Assembly: GCF_000307775.2 (NCBI RefSeq)
Contig: NZ_KK020677.1
Span: forward strand, 521,095-585,094
Source of the DNA: Stutzerimonas stutzeri KOS6
GTDB taxonomy: Bacteria > Pseudomonadota > Gammaproteobacteria > Pseudomonadales > Pseudomonadaceae
Length of the DNA: 64,000 bases
Reading direction: 5' to 3'
Position numbers and translations under genes: made by a program. This document shows, in pieces, positions 31,780-39,307 of this stretch; the first letter of the stretch is position 1, and each line of letters starts with the position of its first letter. Below the pieces are notes generated by a model. The model ran no database searches. It was not told the DNA's origin and saw only the letters and a program-made list of their open reading frames with translations.

Positions 31780-32016
31780 ATGTCTGAACCTTCCGCATCT
31801 TCCTCTGCAATCGCAGTACGCAGTAGTGCGCTGGCGCTGGCCTGGACCGGCAAGCGTTTGCCGCTACAGGTGCTGCGCAGCGCGGCCGGCCACTACATCG
31901 GCACGCAAGACGACGAAGGCCCGGTATCGCGGGAGTCCGTCGAGTATTTCCCGACCCACCTCGCAGCACAGCGCGCTCTGGATACCCATGCCTGGACACA
32001 GCGCGCTCACCCCTGA
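31780..32016 (+). CDS. ICE hypothetical protein, 78 residues
   Basis: ATG 31780, preceded by AAGGAG. The sequence is a short alpha/beta protein with ALALAWTGKRLPLQVLRSAAGHYIGTQDDEGPVSRESVEYF. Its end (AAQRALDTHAWTQRAH) is helical. I know no characterised relative; similar small proteins occur in the topB-to-helicase segment of ICEclc-like elements. It is preceded by the first copy of the three-hairpin RNA element and its own leader hairpin, so it is probably the first gene of a transcription unit with the next gene, 25 bp downstream. Confidence 0.7.
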   Translation: MSEPSASSSAIAVRSSALALAWTGKRLPLQVLRSAAGHYIGTQDDEGPVSRESVEYFPTHLAAQRALDTHAWTQRAHP

Positions 32017-32041
32017 TTCCCACCCTTCAAGGAGTTCTCTC

Positions 32042-32434
32042 ATGAATCTGTCTTTACCCGAAGACGTGCTCGATCAGATGGCGCTGGAACAGGCGCACTT
32101 CGACGCTGCACCGCAGGCCTTCTTCGAGGCCTGGAAGCGCGGCGCGCAGATCGCCGGCCACGAGTGGTTCGGCGACGGCACACGCGAAGGTCTGCAGCGT
32201 GCCACCACCAAGTGGGACCTGCGGCCCAACATGCTGATGCTCAACGACGCCCTGGGCGTGCTGAGCAGCGGTCAACGCATGTTCCTGTCCGCGATGGTGA
32301 GCTTCTACAACTCCCGCGAGGGCGGCGCGATGCTCAAGCGTTGCGGCTTCGAGGGGCTGTCCGACTTCGGCGGCCTCGATCTGGAACGGCGCCAGGTCAT
32401 CGCTGACCTCACGCTGCACTACAACGGCTGGTGA
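32042..32434 (+). CDS. ICE hypothetical protein, 130 residues
   Basis: ATG 32042, with AAGGAG in the 25-bp gap after the previous gene. The protein is mostly helical: LPEDVLDQMALEQAHFDAAPQAFFEAW, then TTKWDLRPNMLMLNDALGVLSSGQRMFLSAMVSFYN and a C-terminus FGGLDLERRQVIADLTLHYNGW. No motif or family with known function was recognised. It belongs to the conserved but uncharacterised gene set of this ICE module. Confidence 0.72.
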   Translation: MNLSLPEDVLDQMALEQAHFDAAPQAFFEAWKRGAQIAGHEWFGDGTREGLQRATTKWDLRPNMLMLNDALGVLSSGQRMFLSAMVSFYNSREGGAMLKRCGFEGLSDFGGLDLERRQVIADLTLHYNGW

Positions 32435-32474
32435 GCCGCGCCTGGCAACCCACCGTCCTTTCATCCCACCCCAC

Positions 32475-32510
32475 GAGGGACATGCGTCCCCGTTCGGGGC
32501 CATGTCCCTC
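32475..32510 (+). promoter_or_regulatory. Long hairpin between ICE transcription units
   Basis: GAGGGACATG (32475-32484) pairs with CATGTCCCTC (32501-32510) around an inner CCCC-gttc-GGGG stem, followed by CTTCCTTTC. It may end transcription of the 32042 gene or act as a leader hairpin. It is followed by a ribosome-binding site and an 8-codon ORF (32532-32558). Confidence 0.5.
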
Positions 32511-32635
32511 CTTCCTTTCGCAGGAGCGGCCATGTCCCGAATCACCATCTTCCACTGACCTGCACCGCCCGCCACCAGGGCGGCCCGACGCCGCGGCCGG
32601 CTGACCGGTTGCCACTTCATCCACTCGCTGGGGTT

Positions 32636-32655
32636 CAATCCCCGGCAGGGGATTG
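32636..32655 (+). promoter_or_regulatory. Leader hairpin before the 32685 gene
   Basis: CAATCCCC and GGGGATTG are 8-bp arms with a GGCA loop, ending about 12 nt before the CTGGAGG ribosome-binding site of the next gene. It resembles the ATCCCC/GGGGAT cores at 25198, 26840 and 28756. Confidence 0.5.
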
Positions 32656-32684
32656 CCTCGGCCATCCTCTGCTGGAGGAATCCC

Positions 32685-33401
32685 ATGTCTCATTCCAAAA
32701 ACCCCTTCGTCCGCGGCTACGATGGCCTGTCCGTGCAGCGGCTGCTGGCGATTTCCTACGACGACGACTGCCCGCTGAGCTATCTGCCGCTGCACGTCTC
32801 GCAGTCGCACCTGCCGGACAGCGAGGTCGAGCGCCATGCCTGCGTCTTCTGCGACGACTTCGCGCTGATCACCGAGGGCCAGGACGTGCCGCCCGAGCTG
32901 GACGCGCAGTGCCCCAGCCACGGTCTCGCCCGAAACCTCGTCTACGCCGTCATGGCCGAAGAAGCCGGCCAACCGCTGCACGTCGCCGATACCTACTCCG
33001 AGGAAGCCGCGCGCGAGGTGGTGCGGCGCCTGCGCTTCGAGACCGGCTTCTACAGCCGTGCCTGGGAAATCAGTTCGGCGCACATCACCGAAGAGGCCGG
33101 CCGCTATCTGGCCAACCTGGCCGACATCGCCACGCCGAGCGGTTTTCTGTTCGTCGCCTTCCGCATCCCGTACAGCCCCGCGATCGGCGTGAAGTTGATC
33201 GCCACCCCCTGGACGGATGCGAACCTGCAGCATGTCGAGGGCATCACCGCCGAAGAGCTGCGGCAGGAGCACCGGGCCAAGGGCGTGCCGGAGTCCTTCG
33301 TGGAAGTGTTGCACCTGGCTGCGCTCGCTGACGTTCGCATGTTGGTGTTCGATGCCGACGCGCCCGTGCTGGACGGGCTGACGCTCTACGACGACGAGTA
33401 A
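32685..33401 (+). CDS. ICE hypothetical protein, 238 residues
   Basis: ATG 32685, with GGAGG upstream. The N-terminal part contains LAISYDDDCPLSYLPLHVSQSHLPDSEVERHACVFCDDFALI, with the pair CVFCDD. The middle is helical (YSEEAAREVVRRLRFETGFYSRAWEISSAHI), and the C-terminus is acidic. I do not recognise a characterised family; it may belong to one of the unnamed ICE domain families. An intrinsic terminator follows 14 bp after the stop, so it forms a single-gene unit. Confidence 0.72.
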   Translation: MSHSKNPFVRGYDGLSVQRLLAISYDDDCPLSYLPLHVSQSHLPDSEVERHACVFCDDFALITEGQDVPPELDAQCPSHGLARNLVYAVMAEEAGQPLHVADTYSEEAAREVVRRLRFETGFYSRAWEISSAHITEEAGRYLANLADIATPSGFLFVAFRIPYSPAIGVKLIATPWTDANLQHVEGITAEELRQEHRAKGVPESFVEVLHLAALADVRMLVFDADAPVLDGLTLYDDE

Positions 33402-33415
33402 CCCGCAACCCATTC

Positions 33416-33442
33416 GAGCCCCACGTCGGGGCTCTTCTTTTT
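33416..33442 (+). terminator. Intrinsic terminator after the 32685 gene
   Basis: GAGCCCC-acgtc-GGGGCTC is followed by TTCTTTTT. The perfect 7-bp GC-rich stem and the T-run give a clear rho-independent terminator 14 bp after the stop codon. The next structured RNA copy starts about 80 bp downstream. Confidence 0.85.
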
Positions 33443-33519
33443 CGCGGAACGCGGTGCCGGCGCATTGCCGATTCCCAACGGACGGCCGCCGCCATGTGCC
33501 GCACGCTGGCCGCATGTTC

Positions 33520-33587
33520 GCTGGCGTTGCCGGCAGCATGCCCAGGTAGTCGAGACCTTCAAGACTGCGGCGCGGTTCGCCGTGCTG
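33520..33587 (+). ncRNA. Three-hairpin leader RNA element, copy 2
   Basis: Hairpin 1 is GCTGGC/GCCGGC (33520-33534). An 11-nt linker with CATGCCC follows. Hairpin 2 is GTAGTC/GACTGC with an 11-nt loop ending CTTCAA (33546-33568). Hairpin 3 is CGGCGCGG/CCGTGCTG closed by TTCG (33568-33587). Relative to copy 1 the stems differ by paired or G-U-preserving changes. It starts 77 bp after an intrinsic terminator and 104 nt before the next gene, so it belongs to that gene's leader. Confidence 0.75.
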
Positions 33588-33632
33588 GTTGTTTCGTTCT
33601 CCGGGCGCATCCGCGTCCATCCACCTCACCCT

Positions 33633-33668
33633 CAAGGGACAGACCTCCCTTGCGGGCGGGAGTCCCTT
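33633..33668 (+). promoter_or_regulatory. Leader hairpin before the 33691 gene
   Basis: AAGGGA and TCCCTT arms enclose an inner CTCCC/GGGAG stem with TTGCGGGC in the loop. The structure ends about 8 nt before the AAGGAG ribosome-binding site of the downstream gene. Confidence 0.45.
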
Positions 33669-33690
33669 GGTTGCCACAAGGAGTCTCCCC

Positions 33691-34491
33691 ATGGATACCC
33701 AAGCCATCCGTGCACAGATGCCAACGCTTGTCGTCGGTCATGTGCCTTCCAACGTCCGTTCGTTCAAGTTCAACATCTTCGACGGCCAGCCCAAGGTTTC
33801 GACGCTGGGCTTTCACATCGACCCGAAGCCTTTCGAGGGCAAGGTCATCGCCACCACCGACGAGGCTATCGTCGTCAAGACGGGGCGAGCCGAGTTCGCG
33901 GTGCTCGATCGCACGCTCGTGACCCAAGTGCCCGACGAGGGCGCCAAGGTGCAGGTCGAACCCTATGTCAGACGCCGCTTCGACGGTCGGCGGGCGGACA
34001 CGCCCGAGGAGCACACCGAGTTCACGGGCGACGGCCAGCCCTACACGGTGAAGCGGTTCGTGCTCGGGTCCGCACCGGCGAAGCTGCCGATCCCCGAGCC
34101 GCGCTGCCCCGACCTGCAGGAACTGATCGACCAACTGGAGCAGTTGCCCGCTCCCGACGGCTTCCGGCGCATCACCCACATGCTGGTGGACGCCGGTGCT
34201 CGGGACATCACCTGGGTCGATCCGCTGCCCGCCGACATCATCCGCACGCCACCGGCCATCGGCTTCACCGTCGCCACGATGAAGTTCCAGGGTCACGTCA
34301 CCGTGCTGTATGAGCGTGGCCTCGACCTCTACGCGGTGGAGCTGCGCCGCGACGGCGAGCTGATTGAACGGGTCGATGAGGTGTTCTTCGACACCCTCGG
34401 CGAGACGCTGGAACGGCTGATCGACGACGGGAGCTGGCGCCGCATCCGAGTGCAGTGCCTGTTGTCGGGTCGCAAGGCTGTCCGGCACTGA
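33691..34491 (+). CDS. ICE hypothetical protein, 266 residues
   Basis: ATG 33691, with AAGGAG upstream; longer in-frame starts lie inside the leader hairpin. The N-terminal half has short strands (TLVVGHVPSNVRSFKFNIFDGQPKV, then EGKVIATTDEAIVVKTGRAEFAVLDRTLV) resembling an OB-like or barrel domain. The C-terminal half has TVATMKFQGHVTVLYERGLDLYAVELRRDG. No catalytic motif is visible, and I know no characterised relative. It is preceded by the second copy of the three-hairpin element. Confidence 0.72.
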   Translation: MDTQAIRAQMPTLVVGHVPSNVRSFKFNIFDGQPKVSTLGFHIDPKPFEGKVIATTDEAIVVKTGRAEFAVLDRTLVTQVPDEGAKVQVEPYVRRRFDGRRADTPEEHTEFTGDGQPYTVKRFVLGSAPAKLPIPEPRCPDLQELIDQLEQLPAPDGFRRITHMLVDAGARDITWVDPLPADIIRTPPAIGFTVATMKFQGHVTVLYERGLDLYAVELRRDGELIERVDEVFFDTLGETLERLIDDGSWRRIRVQCLLSGRKAVRH

Positions 34492-34503
34492 TCTCCCAGC
34501 AGC

Positions 34504-34524
34504 TTCCCGCCTTCGCGGCGGGAA
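34504..34524 (+). promoter_or_regulatory. Leader hairpin before the DUF3085 gene
   Basis: TTCCCGCC and GGCGGGAA form an 8-bp stem with a TTCGC loop, 12 bp after the previous stop and about 34 bp before the next start. CTCTCTTCCT follows, so it could also act as a partial terminator. Confidence 0.45.
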
Positions 34525-34557
34525 GCCTCTCTTCCTGCATCCCTGGAGATCACACCC

Positions 34558-34920
34558 ATGACTGTTCGATTCAAAGGCACGGAGCTGCGGCCCGTGCTCG
34601 CCGAAGCGGTGGCGAATCAATGCCGCGTCATCCTGGTCAAGGATCAGGGCGTGTACTTCCTGGCCGAGCGCGGCGAGCGCCGACCCGATGGTCGCCAGAA
34701 GACCATCGCCTATGCCGCCGGCTGCAACCCGGATGTCGATGCGTTCGATGACTGGTGGGAGCTGGCGCGCGCCGAGTTCGGCGGCGATGACTTTGGCGAG
34801 TTCTTCGATCCGCAGGAGGGCGTGTTTGCGCGCATCCTGCACAGCGAGGACGACCTCGACGTGTCCGCCACCACGACACACCTGTCGCTGCAGGCGGTTC
34901 CTCCGCCCAGCGGTAACTGA
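34558..34920 (+). CDS. DUF3085 ICE protein
   Basis: 120 residues. The DUF3085 pattern is plain: MTVRFKGTELRPVLAEAVAN, CRVILVKDQGVYFLAERGE, AYAAGCNPDVDAFDDWW and RAEFGGDDFGEFFDP. These are small acidic proteins of plasmids and ICEs with no known activity. The gene has a leader hairpin upstream and a strong terminator 14 bp after its stop. Confidence 0.85.
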   Translation: MTVRFKGTELRPVLAEAVANQCRVILVKDQGVYFLAERGERRPDGRQKTIAYAAGCNPDVDAFDDWWELARAEFGGDDFGEFFDPQEGVFARILHSEDDLDVSATTTHLSLQAVPPPSGN

Positions 34921-34933
34921 CCGCCCATCCCTG

Positions 34934-34959
34934 GCCCCCGCTCCGGGGGCTTCTTTCTT
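34934..34959 (+). terminator. Intrinsic terminator after the DUF3085 gene
   Basis: GCCCCCG-ctc-CGGGGGC is followed by TTCTTTCTTC. The GC-rich stem and pyrimidine/T tail indicate rho-independent termination. The third RNA element copy begins 80 bp later. Confidence 0.8.
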
Positions 34960-35039
34960 CCCGGCAATGCGGACAGCCGCGAGTGCCGATTGCCGCTCGC
35001 ATGCGCGCCGTCCTGGCGCCACGCTTCCGGCCATGTTCC

Positions 35040-35110
35040 GCTGACGTCCGTCAGCGACATGCCCAGGCAGCCACGATCTTCAAGGCTGCGATGCGGTTCC
35101 GACCGCGTTG
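35040..35110 (+). ncRNA. Three-hairpin leader RNA element, copy 3 (upstream of DUF3577)
   Basis: Hairpin 1 is GCTGAC/GTCAGC (35040-35055). An 11-nt linker contains CATGCCC. Hairpin 2 is GCAGCC/GGCTGC with an 11-nt loop ending CTTCAA (35067-35089). Hairpin 3 is CGATGCGGT/ACCGCGTTG with a TCCG loop (35089-35110). The stems keep pairing although the bases differ from copies 1 and 2. It lies 155 nt before the DUF3577 gene. A DUF3577 RNA motif has been proposed from comparative genomics; whether this is it cannot be checked here. Confidence 0.78.
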
Positions 35111-35264
35111 ATCACTCCAGTTCGCACCGGCATCCATGCGCGAACGGCCATCGGTTTTCGATGGCGATGCCACCAAGCTGTTCCATCAACCCACGCGGGG
35201 GTTCCACACCTTCCCCGCCTTGGGTCGGGTGTGTCTCCGCCTCTTTGTTCCCAGGAGATTCACC

Positions 35265-35816
35265 ATGACCACTTCCAACGAAAAGTCCTACTTCGATCTG
35301 CACATCACCGGCCTCGGGTACCTCAATCGCATCCGCGAAGTGAAGCCCAAGAAAGGCGATGCGTTCCTGGCCTGCGACATCGCGGCTCTGAACGGTCCCA
35401 GCGATGACGTCTCGTATGTGCGTTTCGACACGCGCGTATCGGGTTCGGAAGCGCAGCACCTGGTGCGCCGCTGCATTCAGGCCGTCGACGCCGAGAAGAA
35501 GGTGATGATCGGCTTCCGCTTGGGCGACCTGTGGACCGACACCTTCACCTACTCCAAGGGCAAGCGTGCCGGCGAGCAGGGGGTGAGCCTCAAGGCCCGC
35601 CTGCTGTTCGTCAGTTGGATCAAGGTCGACGGCAAGCTCGTCTACAAGGCCGAACCCAAGCCGACCGAGACCGACGAGCGGGACCCGGAAGTCCCTGTGA
35701 CGTCCGACGCGCCCGCCGCGCAGCAAGCCTCGGCACCGGAGCCTTCCAAGCCCCTCGCCGATGCTGCCGACGACGCTGCCGATGCCCCCGCATTGGCCGT
35801 TGCCGAGTCGTTCTGA
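35265..35816 (+). CDS. DUF3577 / STY4534-family ICE protein
   Basis: 183 residues from ATG 35265, with AGGAG upstream. The domain reads YFDLHITGLGYLNRIREVKPKKGDAFLACDIAALNG, then YVRFDTRVSGSEAQHLVRRCIQAVDAEKKVMIGFRLGDLW, an OB-fold-like pattern that fits a DNA-binding protein. An acidic, alanine/proline-rich tail (about residues 140-183) resembles SSB tails. Relatives are annotated as ICE replication proteins of the STY4534 family. The leader contains the third RNA element copy. Confidence 0.85.
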   Translation: MTTSNEKSYFDLHITGLGYLNRIREVKPKKGDAFLACDIAALNGPSDDVSYVRFDTRVSGSEAQHLVRRCIQAVDAEKKVMIGFRLGDLWTDTFTYSKGKRAGEQGVSLKARLLFVSWIKVDGKLVYKAEPKPTETDERDPEVPVTSDAPAAQQASAPEPSKPLADAADDAADAPALAVAESF

Positions 35817-35820
35817 TCCG

Positions 35821-35844
35821 CAAGGCCCAATCCCCGGGGCCTTG
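35821..35844 (+). promoter_or_regulatory. Leader hairpin before the DUF3275 gene
   Basis: CAAGGCCC (35821-35828) pairs with GGGCCTTG (35837-35844). It ends 26 nt before the next start and starts 4 nt after the DUF3577 stop. It may attenuate as well as separate the two genes. Confidence 0.5.
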
Positions 35845-35870
35845 TCTTCTCTTCGTCCCAGGAGACCTTC

Positions 35871-36482
35871 ATGATCACCATCCCCGGCCAACTGGCCATC
35901 AAGACCATCCACGGCAGGAACGGCGACTTCAACGTCGGCCGCCTGGCGACCTCGATCGGCGAGTTCGTCGTGAAGAACGCCGAGCTCGATCAGTACCGCG
36001 AGGGCAAGTACGACGGTGATTTCGTCATCGTCGAGATTCGCCCCTCCACGTACAACGCCAACGGCCGCATGGTCATCGAGATCCGCGCCCATCTGGGCGG
36101 GATGACGCTGTCCAACATCGACGCCCTGAGCCGCGACGAAGCCCGCCGGCTGAGTCCGCAGGAAGTCGATCCGATCGACGAGGAAGCGCAGGCGCCCGTG
36201 CCGGCAACGCCCCCGGCCAAGCCGAAGGCGAAGCCGCGCAGTCCGCGCGATCCCCTGGTCGATACCACGCCGTTCGGCAGCGAACCGGCTCCCGTGTCCG
36301 CTGCGGCCTCGGCCGAGGCAGACGACGCGGCGCTGTTCGGTGCCTTGTGGCCCCTGGGCGAGACCGTGAAGCTCGATGCGACCGTGGATCGTCGTGTGCT
36401 GCGTCAGCAGCGAGACCGTCTCGACAAGCTGGGCTACGAGTTCGCTCCGTTGTCCCAGGACTGGCACCTCAAAGCTGCCTGA
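35871..36482 (+). CDS. DUF3275 ICE protein
   Basis: 203 residues. The N-terminal domain (ITIPGQLAIKTIHGRNGDFNVGRLATSIGEFVVKN, then YDGDFVIVEIRPSTYNANGRMVIEIRAHLG) is typical of DUF3275. A proline- and lysine-rich linker follows (about residues 105-145). A C-terminal part with LRQQRDRLDKLGYEFAPLSQDWHLK ends the chain. The function is unknown; it accompanies DUF3577 in most elements of this family, and the two genes are separated only by a leader hairpin and a ribosome-binding site. Confidence 0.82.
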   Translation: MITIPGQLAIKTIHGRNGDFNVGRLATSIGEFVVKNAELDQYREGKYDGDFVIVEIRPSTYNANGRMVIEIRAHLGGMTLSNIDALSRDEARRLSPQEVDPIDEEAQAPVPATPPAKPKAKPRSPRDPLVDTTPFGSEPAPVSAAASAEADDAALFGALWPLGETVKLDATVDRRVLRQQRDRLDKLGYEFAPLSQDWHLKAA

Positions 36483-36571
36483 TCCATCCGCCGCCTTGCG
36501 CGGCATACCGCCACCCGCCGGGGTTCTCCCCCGACGGGGAGGGCTCCGGCCTTTTCTTCAAGGAGACCCTC

Positions 36572-36937
36572 ATGGGCTGGACCTTCGTTCGTCAGACGCG
36601 CGATCAGTTGATCCGCGAGCTGATCGCTCCGCAGGCGTCCGAACGCGCTTGCTGCGAAGTCATCGACCACACGCTGGACGGCGACGTTCTGTGGACCGTG
36701 GTTCGCGTCACCGCCAGGCAGGCGGGCGTCATGGGCCTCACGGCCGGTGAGTCCGTCTGCTACATCGGCTGCCACCTGCTGGAAAGCTCGGGCGGCGATT
36801 GGGGCTACAAGTCCCTCGATGAGTCCGTGCATCCCTACTACTACTCGTGCCCGCTGCGCTATCTCGACATGGCGCCGGTGCAAAGCCCCGAGTGGCGCGA
36901 GCGGGTTCACCGCTTCCACGCGGGCCGCGCTGTCTAG
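36572..36937 (+). CDS. ICE hypothetical protein, 121 residues (possibly DUF6927-like)
   Basis: ATG 36572, preceded by AAGGAG. It starts MGWTFVRQTRDQLIRELI, and the second half contains VCYIGCHLLESSGGDWGYKSLDESVHPYYYSCPLRYLDM. The tail YKDMDE/YKSLDES with a following CP-RxLD segment resembles a family I recall as DUF6927, but I am not certain. No enzymatic motif is visible. A GC-rich leader with several G- and C-runs precedes it. Confidence 0.7.
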   Translation: MGWTFVRQTRDQLIRELIAPQASERACCEVIDHTLDGDVLWTVVRVTARQAGVMGLTAGESVCYIGCHLLESSGGDWGYKSLDESVHPYYYSCPLRYLDMAPVQSPEWRERVHRFHAGRAV

Positions 36938-37021
36938 CGGAACGCATCTTCCTTCACCCAACCGGGGCGAGCATGGCCCCGCGGGCTGTGGTTGCTCCTT
37001 CATTTCCAAGAGGACATCACC

Positions 37022-37672
37022 ATGCCTGCACCTTCTTCCGCGAAACCGCTGTACCGCATCGACGAATGCCCCGACCTCATGGCCGACGGTTGCGTCGGTG
37101 ACGAGCAGGGCAATCTGGTCTTTCTCTCGATCTGGGCGCGCGACACCGCCGTTCAGGAGTTCCTCGCCCGTCTGACCCTCGGCCGGGATGAACAGGGGCT
37201 GGATCAGTTCCACGTCATCACCGAGCAGGGCGCATCCATCCCGGTCTTCGTCGGCAACGTCGAGAACCTGGAAAAGCGCATCACCCGCGCCTACCGGCGA
37301 ACGCTGTTCGGTTCGCTGACGAATGTGTGGCTGTTCGATCGTCGCAGCGTGAAGCCAGACAAGGCCAACGCCAGCGCGCTGGCGCTTCTGCCCAGGGACT
37401 CCGCTCACCGGCTCGACCGGCTGTGGACGCTGGTGCAGGACACCTGCCCGCTGCCACTGCTCGACCACTGGCGCGACACCGTGCTGGAGCTGTTGCAGAC
37501 ACGGCGGATGCTGACCGGTCTTCCCTTGGCCCTAGGGCCACTGGAAGGCCATCGGCTGGCCCTCGATGTCCCGGCGCTGACGAAGGCGCTGGGCGAACTG
37601 ATTCGCAACGGCACCCTCGGCGCCACGCAGTACGAACTGGCCGCGAACGCACCGCTTCGGCGTGTGGCGTGA
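37022..37672 (+). CDS. ICE hypothetical protein, 216 residues
   Basis: ATG 37022, preceded by AAGAGG. The N-terminus contains YRIDECPDLMADGCVGDEQGNLVFLSIWARDTAVQEFLARLTLGRDEQG, and the centre VFVGNVENLEKRITRAYRRTLFGSLTNVWLFDRR. The C-terminal helices may end in a short winged part (ALTKALGELIRNGTLG). I do not recognise a family. A leader hairpin with CGGGGC/GCCCCG arms stands in the gap upstream, as for its neighbours. Confidence 0.7.
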   Translation: MPAPSSAKPLYRIDECPDLMADGCVGDEQGNLVFLSIWARDTAVQEFLARLTLGRDEQGLDQFHVITEQGASIPVFVGNVENLEKRITRAYRRTLFGSLTNVWLFDRRSVKPDKANASALALLPRDSAHRLDRLWTLVQDTCPLPLLDHWRDTVLELLQTRRMLTGLPLALGPLEGHRLALDVPALTKALGELIRNGTLGATQYELAANAPLRRVA

Positions 37673-37737
37673 GCCATCCCCACGGGCATGCGCGCCGCGC
37701 GTGCCCGCCTTCCCTCATCCATCATCAGGAGAAATCC

Positions 37738-38847
37738 ATGGCACTCATGTTTCCGCGCCTGGCGCGCAATTTCATTCGTAACGGCTACTTCCCCACCGAC
37801 GAGCCGACGCTGGAGCGGGCCTTGTCCGCACTGGCGCCGTCTCCCGGCTCCATGTCCATCCTCGATCCCTGCGCCGGCGAAGGCGTGGCGATTGCCGAAG
37901 CCGCCCACGCCCTCGGGCGCGAGCAGGTCCAGGCCTTCGTCGTCGAGTACGACGCCGAGCGTGCCCGCCACGCACGGCAACTGGTCGATCGCTGCATCCA
38001 CGGTGACCTGATGGACACGCTGATCTCGCGCCAGTCCTTCGGGCTGCTGTGGCTGAACCCGCCGTATGGCGACCTGAGCAAGGACGTGAACGGCAACATC
38101 GGCTATCAGGGCCAGGGCCGTGCGCGGCTGGAAAAGCTGTTCTATCAGCGCGCGCTGCCGCTGCTGCAGTACGGCGGCGTGCTGATCTTCATCGTGCCGT
38201 CCTACGTGCTCGACCCCGAGCTGGTCGGATGGCTGACGCGCCACTTCGCCGACCTGCGCATCTACCGTGCGGTGGAAACGCAGTTCAAGCAGGTGGTGAT
38301 CTTCGGTCGCAGGATTCGTCAACGCGACCAGGCGTCGGAGTCGGTCAAAGCCGTGCGCGGTCTGCTGCTGCAGATCGGACAGGGTGACGCCGAAGCCGAG
38401 GAACTGCCGCTCGAATGGCCGTTCCTGCCGTACACCGTCCCTGCCAGCCCGGCCGAGCCGGAGCACTTCTATCGCGTGACGATGGAGCCCGAGCAGTTCG
38501 CCGATGAAGTCGGCCGGCTACAAGGACTCTGGCCGGCGCTCGATACGCACCTGGGCGCCGCGCAGCAATCGCTGCGTCCGCCCGCGCGGGCCTTGTCGCA
38601 CTGGCATCTCGCCCTGGCCCTGGCCGCAGGCGCGATCTCCGGCGTGGTGACGTCCAAGAGCGGGCGCGTGCTGGTCGTCAAAGGTGATACCCACAAGGAG
38701 AAGACCCTCCAGACGGAATACACCGAACGCGACGATGGCTCCGTGACCGAGACGCGCATCCTCACCGACAAGTTCGTGCCGGTCATTCGTGCATGGGACT
38801 TGACGCTGGGCTCGCCCACGTGGGGCGAAGTGCTGACCATCCGCTGA
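37738..38847 (+). CDS. Adenine-specific DNA methyltransferase-like ICE protein (DUF6094-type)
   Basis: 369 residues. The SAM-binding motif I region is ILDPCAGEGVAIAEAA (about residues 41-56), and the catalytic motif IV is NPPYGD (about 105-110). The fold continues with PLLQYGGVLIFIVPSYVL. This is the N6-adenine (gamma-type) methyltransferase pattern. Downstream residues (about 200-369) lack a recognisable restriction domain and read like a target-recognition or accessory part. No restriction gene is adjacent, so an orphan modification or anti-restriction role during transfer is more likely than a restriction-modification pair. Confidence 0.82.
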   Translation: MALMFPRLARNFIRNGYFPTDEPTLERALSALAPSPGSMSILDPCAGEGVAIAEAAHALGREQVQAFVVEYDAERARHARQLVDRCIHGDLMDTLISRQSFGLLWLNPPYGDLSKDVNGNIGYQGQGRARLEKLFYQRALPLLQYGGVLIFIVPSYVLDPELVGWLTRHFADLRIYRAVETQFKQVVIFGRRIRQRDQASESVKAVRGLLLQIGQGDAEAEELPLEWPFLPYTVPASPAEPEHFYRVTMEPEQFADEVGRLQGLWPALDTHLGAAQQSLRPPARALSHWHLALALAAGAISGVVTSKSGRVLVVKGDTHKEKTLQTEYTERDDGSVTETRILTDKFVPVIRAWDLTLGSPTWGEVLTIR

Positions 38848-38948
38848 TCCCTGTTCCCTGACGGTTCGCCGTCGCTTTCATCCACCCACCGGGGTCACGT
38901 TGCCCCGATGGGGTGCCGTGGCCCCTTCTTCCAGAAGGAGAAACCACC

Positions 38949-39254
38949 ATGGCACTCGCAATCCTCAACCTCGCGTCACAAGCACGCTTTTCGCCCGGGC
39001 AGGTGGTCATGACCGCCGGCGTCGACGAGCTGGTCCGACAGGGCCGGCTCAACCCCACGCCGTACCTGCGCCGCCATCTTCATGGCGACTGGGGCGACCT
39101 GAGCGACGACGATCGGCGATTGAACGACGCTGCGCTGCAATCCGGTGAGGATCGTCTGTTTTCGTCCTACCAGGTCACGCGCGACCTGAAGCTTTGGATC
39201 ATCACCGAATGGGATCGCAGCGTCACCACGCTGCTGTTGCCCAGCGAATACTGA
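38949..39254 (+). CDS. ICE hypothetical protein, 101 residues
   Basis: ATG 38949, with AAGGAG upstream. The sequence reads FSPGQVVMTAGVDELVRQGRLNPTPYLRRHLHGDWGDLSDDDRRLNDAALQ, then LFSSYQVTRDLKLWIITEWDRSVTTLLLPSEY. Similar plasmid and ICE proteins are common but uncharacterised; some are loosely annotated as restriction-related without evidence. It stands between the methyltransferase-like gene and the helicase gene. Confidence 0.75.
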   Translation: MALAILNLASQARFSPGQVVMTAGVDELVRQGRLNPTPYLRRHLHGDWGDLSDDDRRLNDAALQSGEDRLFSSYQVTRDLKLWIITEWDRSVTTLLLPSEY

Positions 39255-39307
39255 TCCGCATCCAGCGGCACCTACACGTTTCTTTGCCGCATCTTTCTTC
39301 CCACCCA

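Noticed and set aside
35112-36506. A 464-codon minus-strand frame
   Set aside because: Antisense to the DUF3577 and DUF3275 genes, which have recognisable domains, ribosome-binding sites and leaders.
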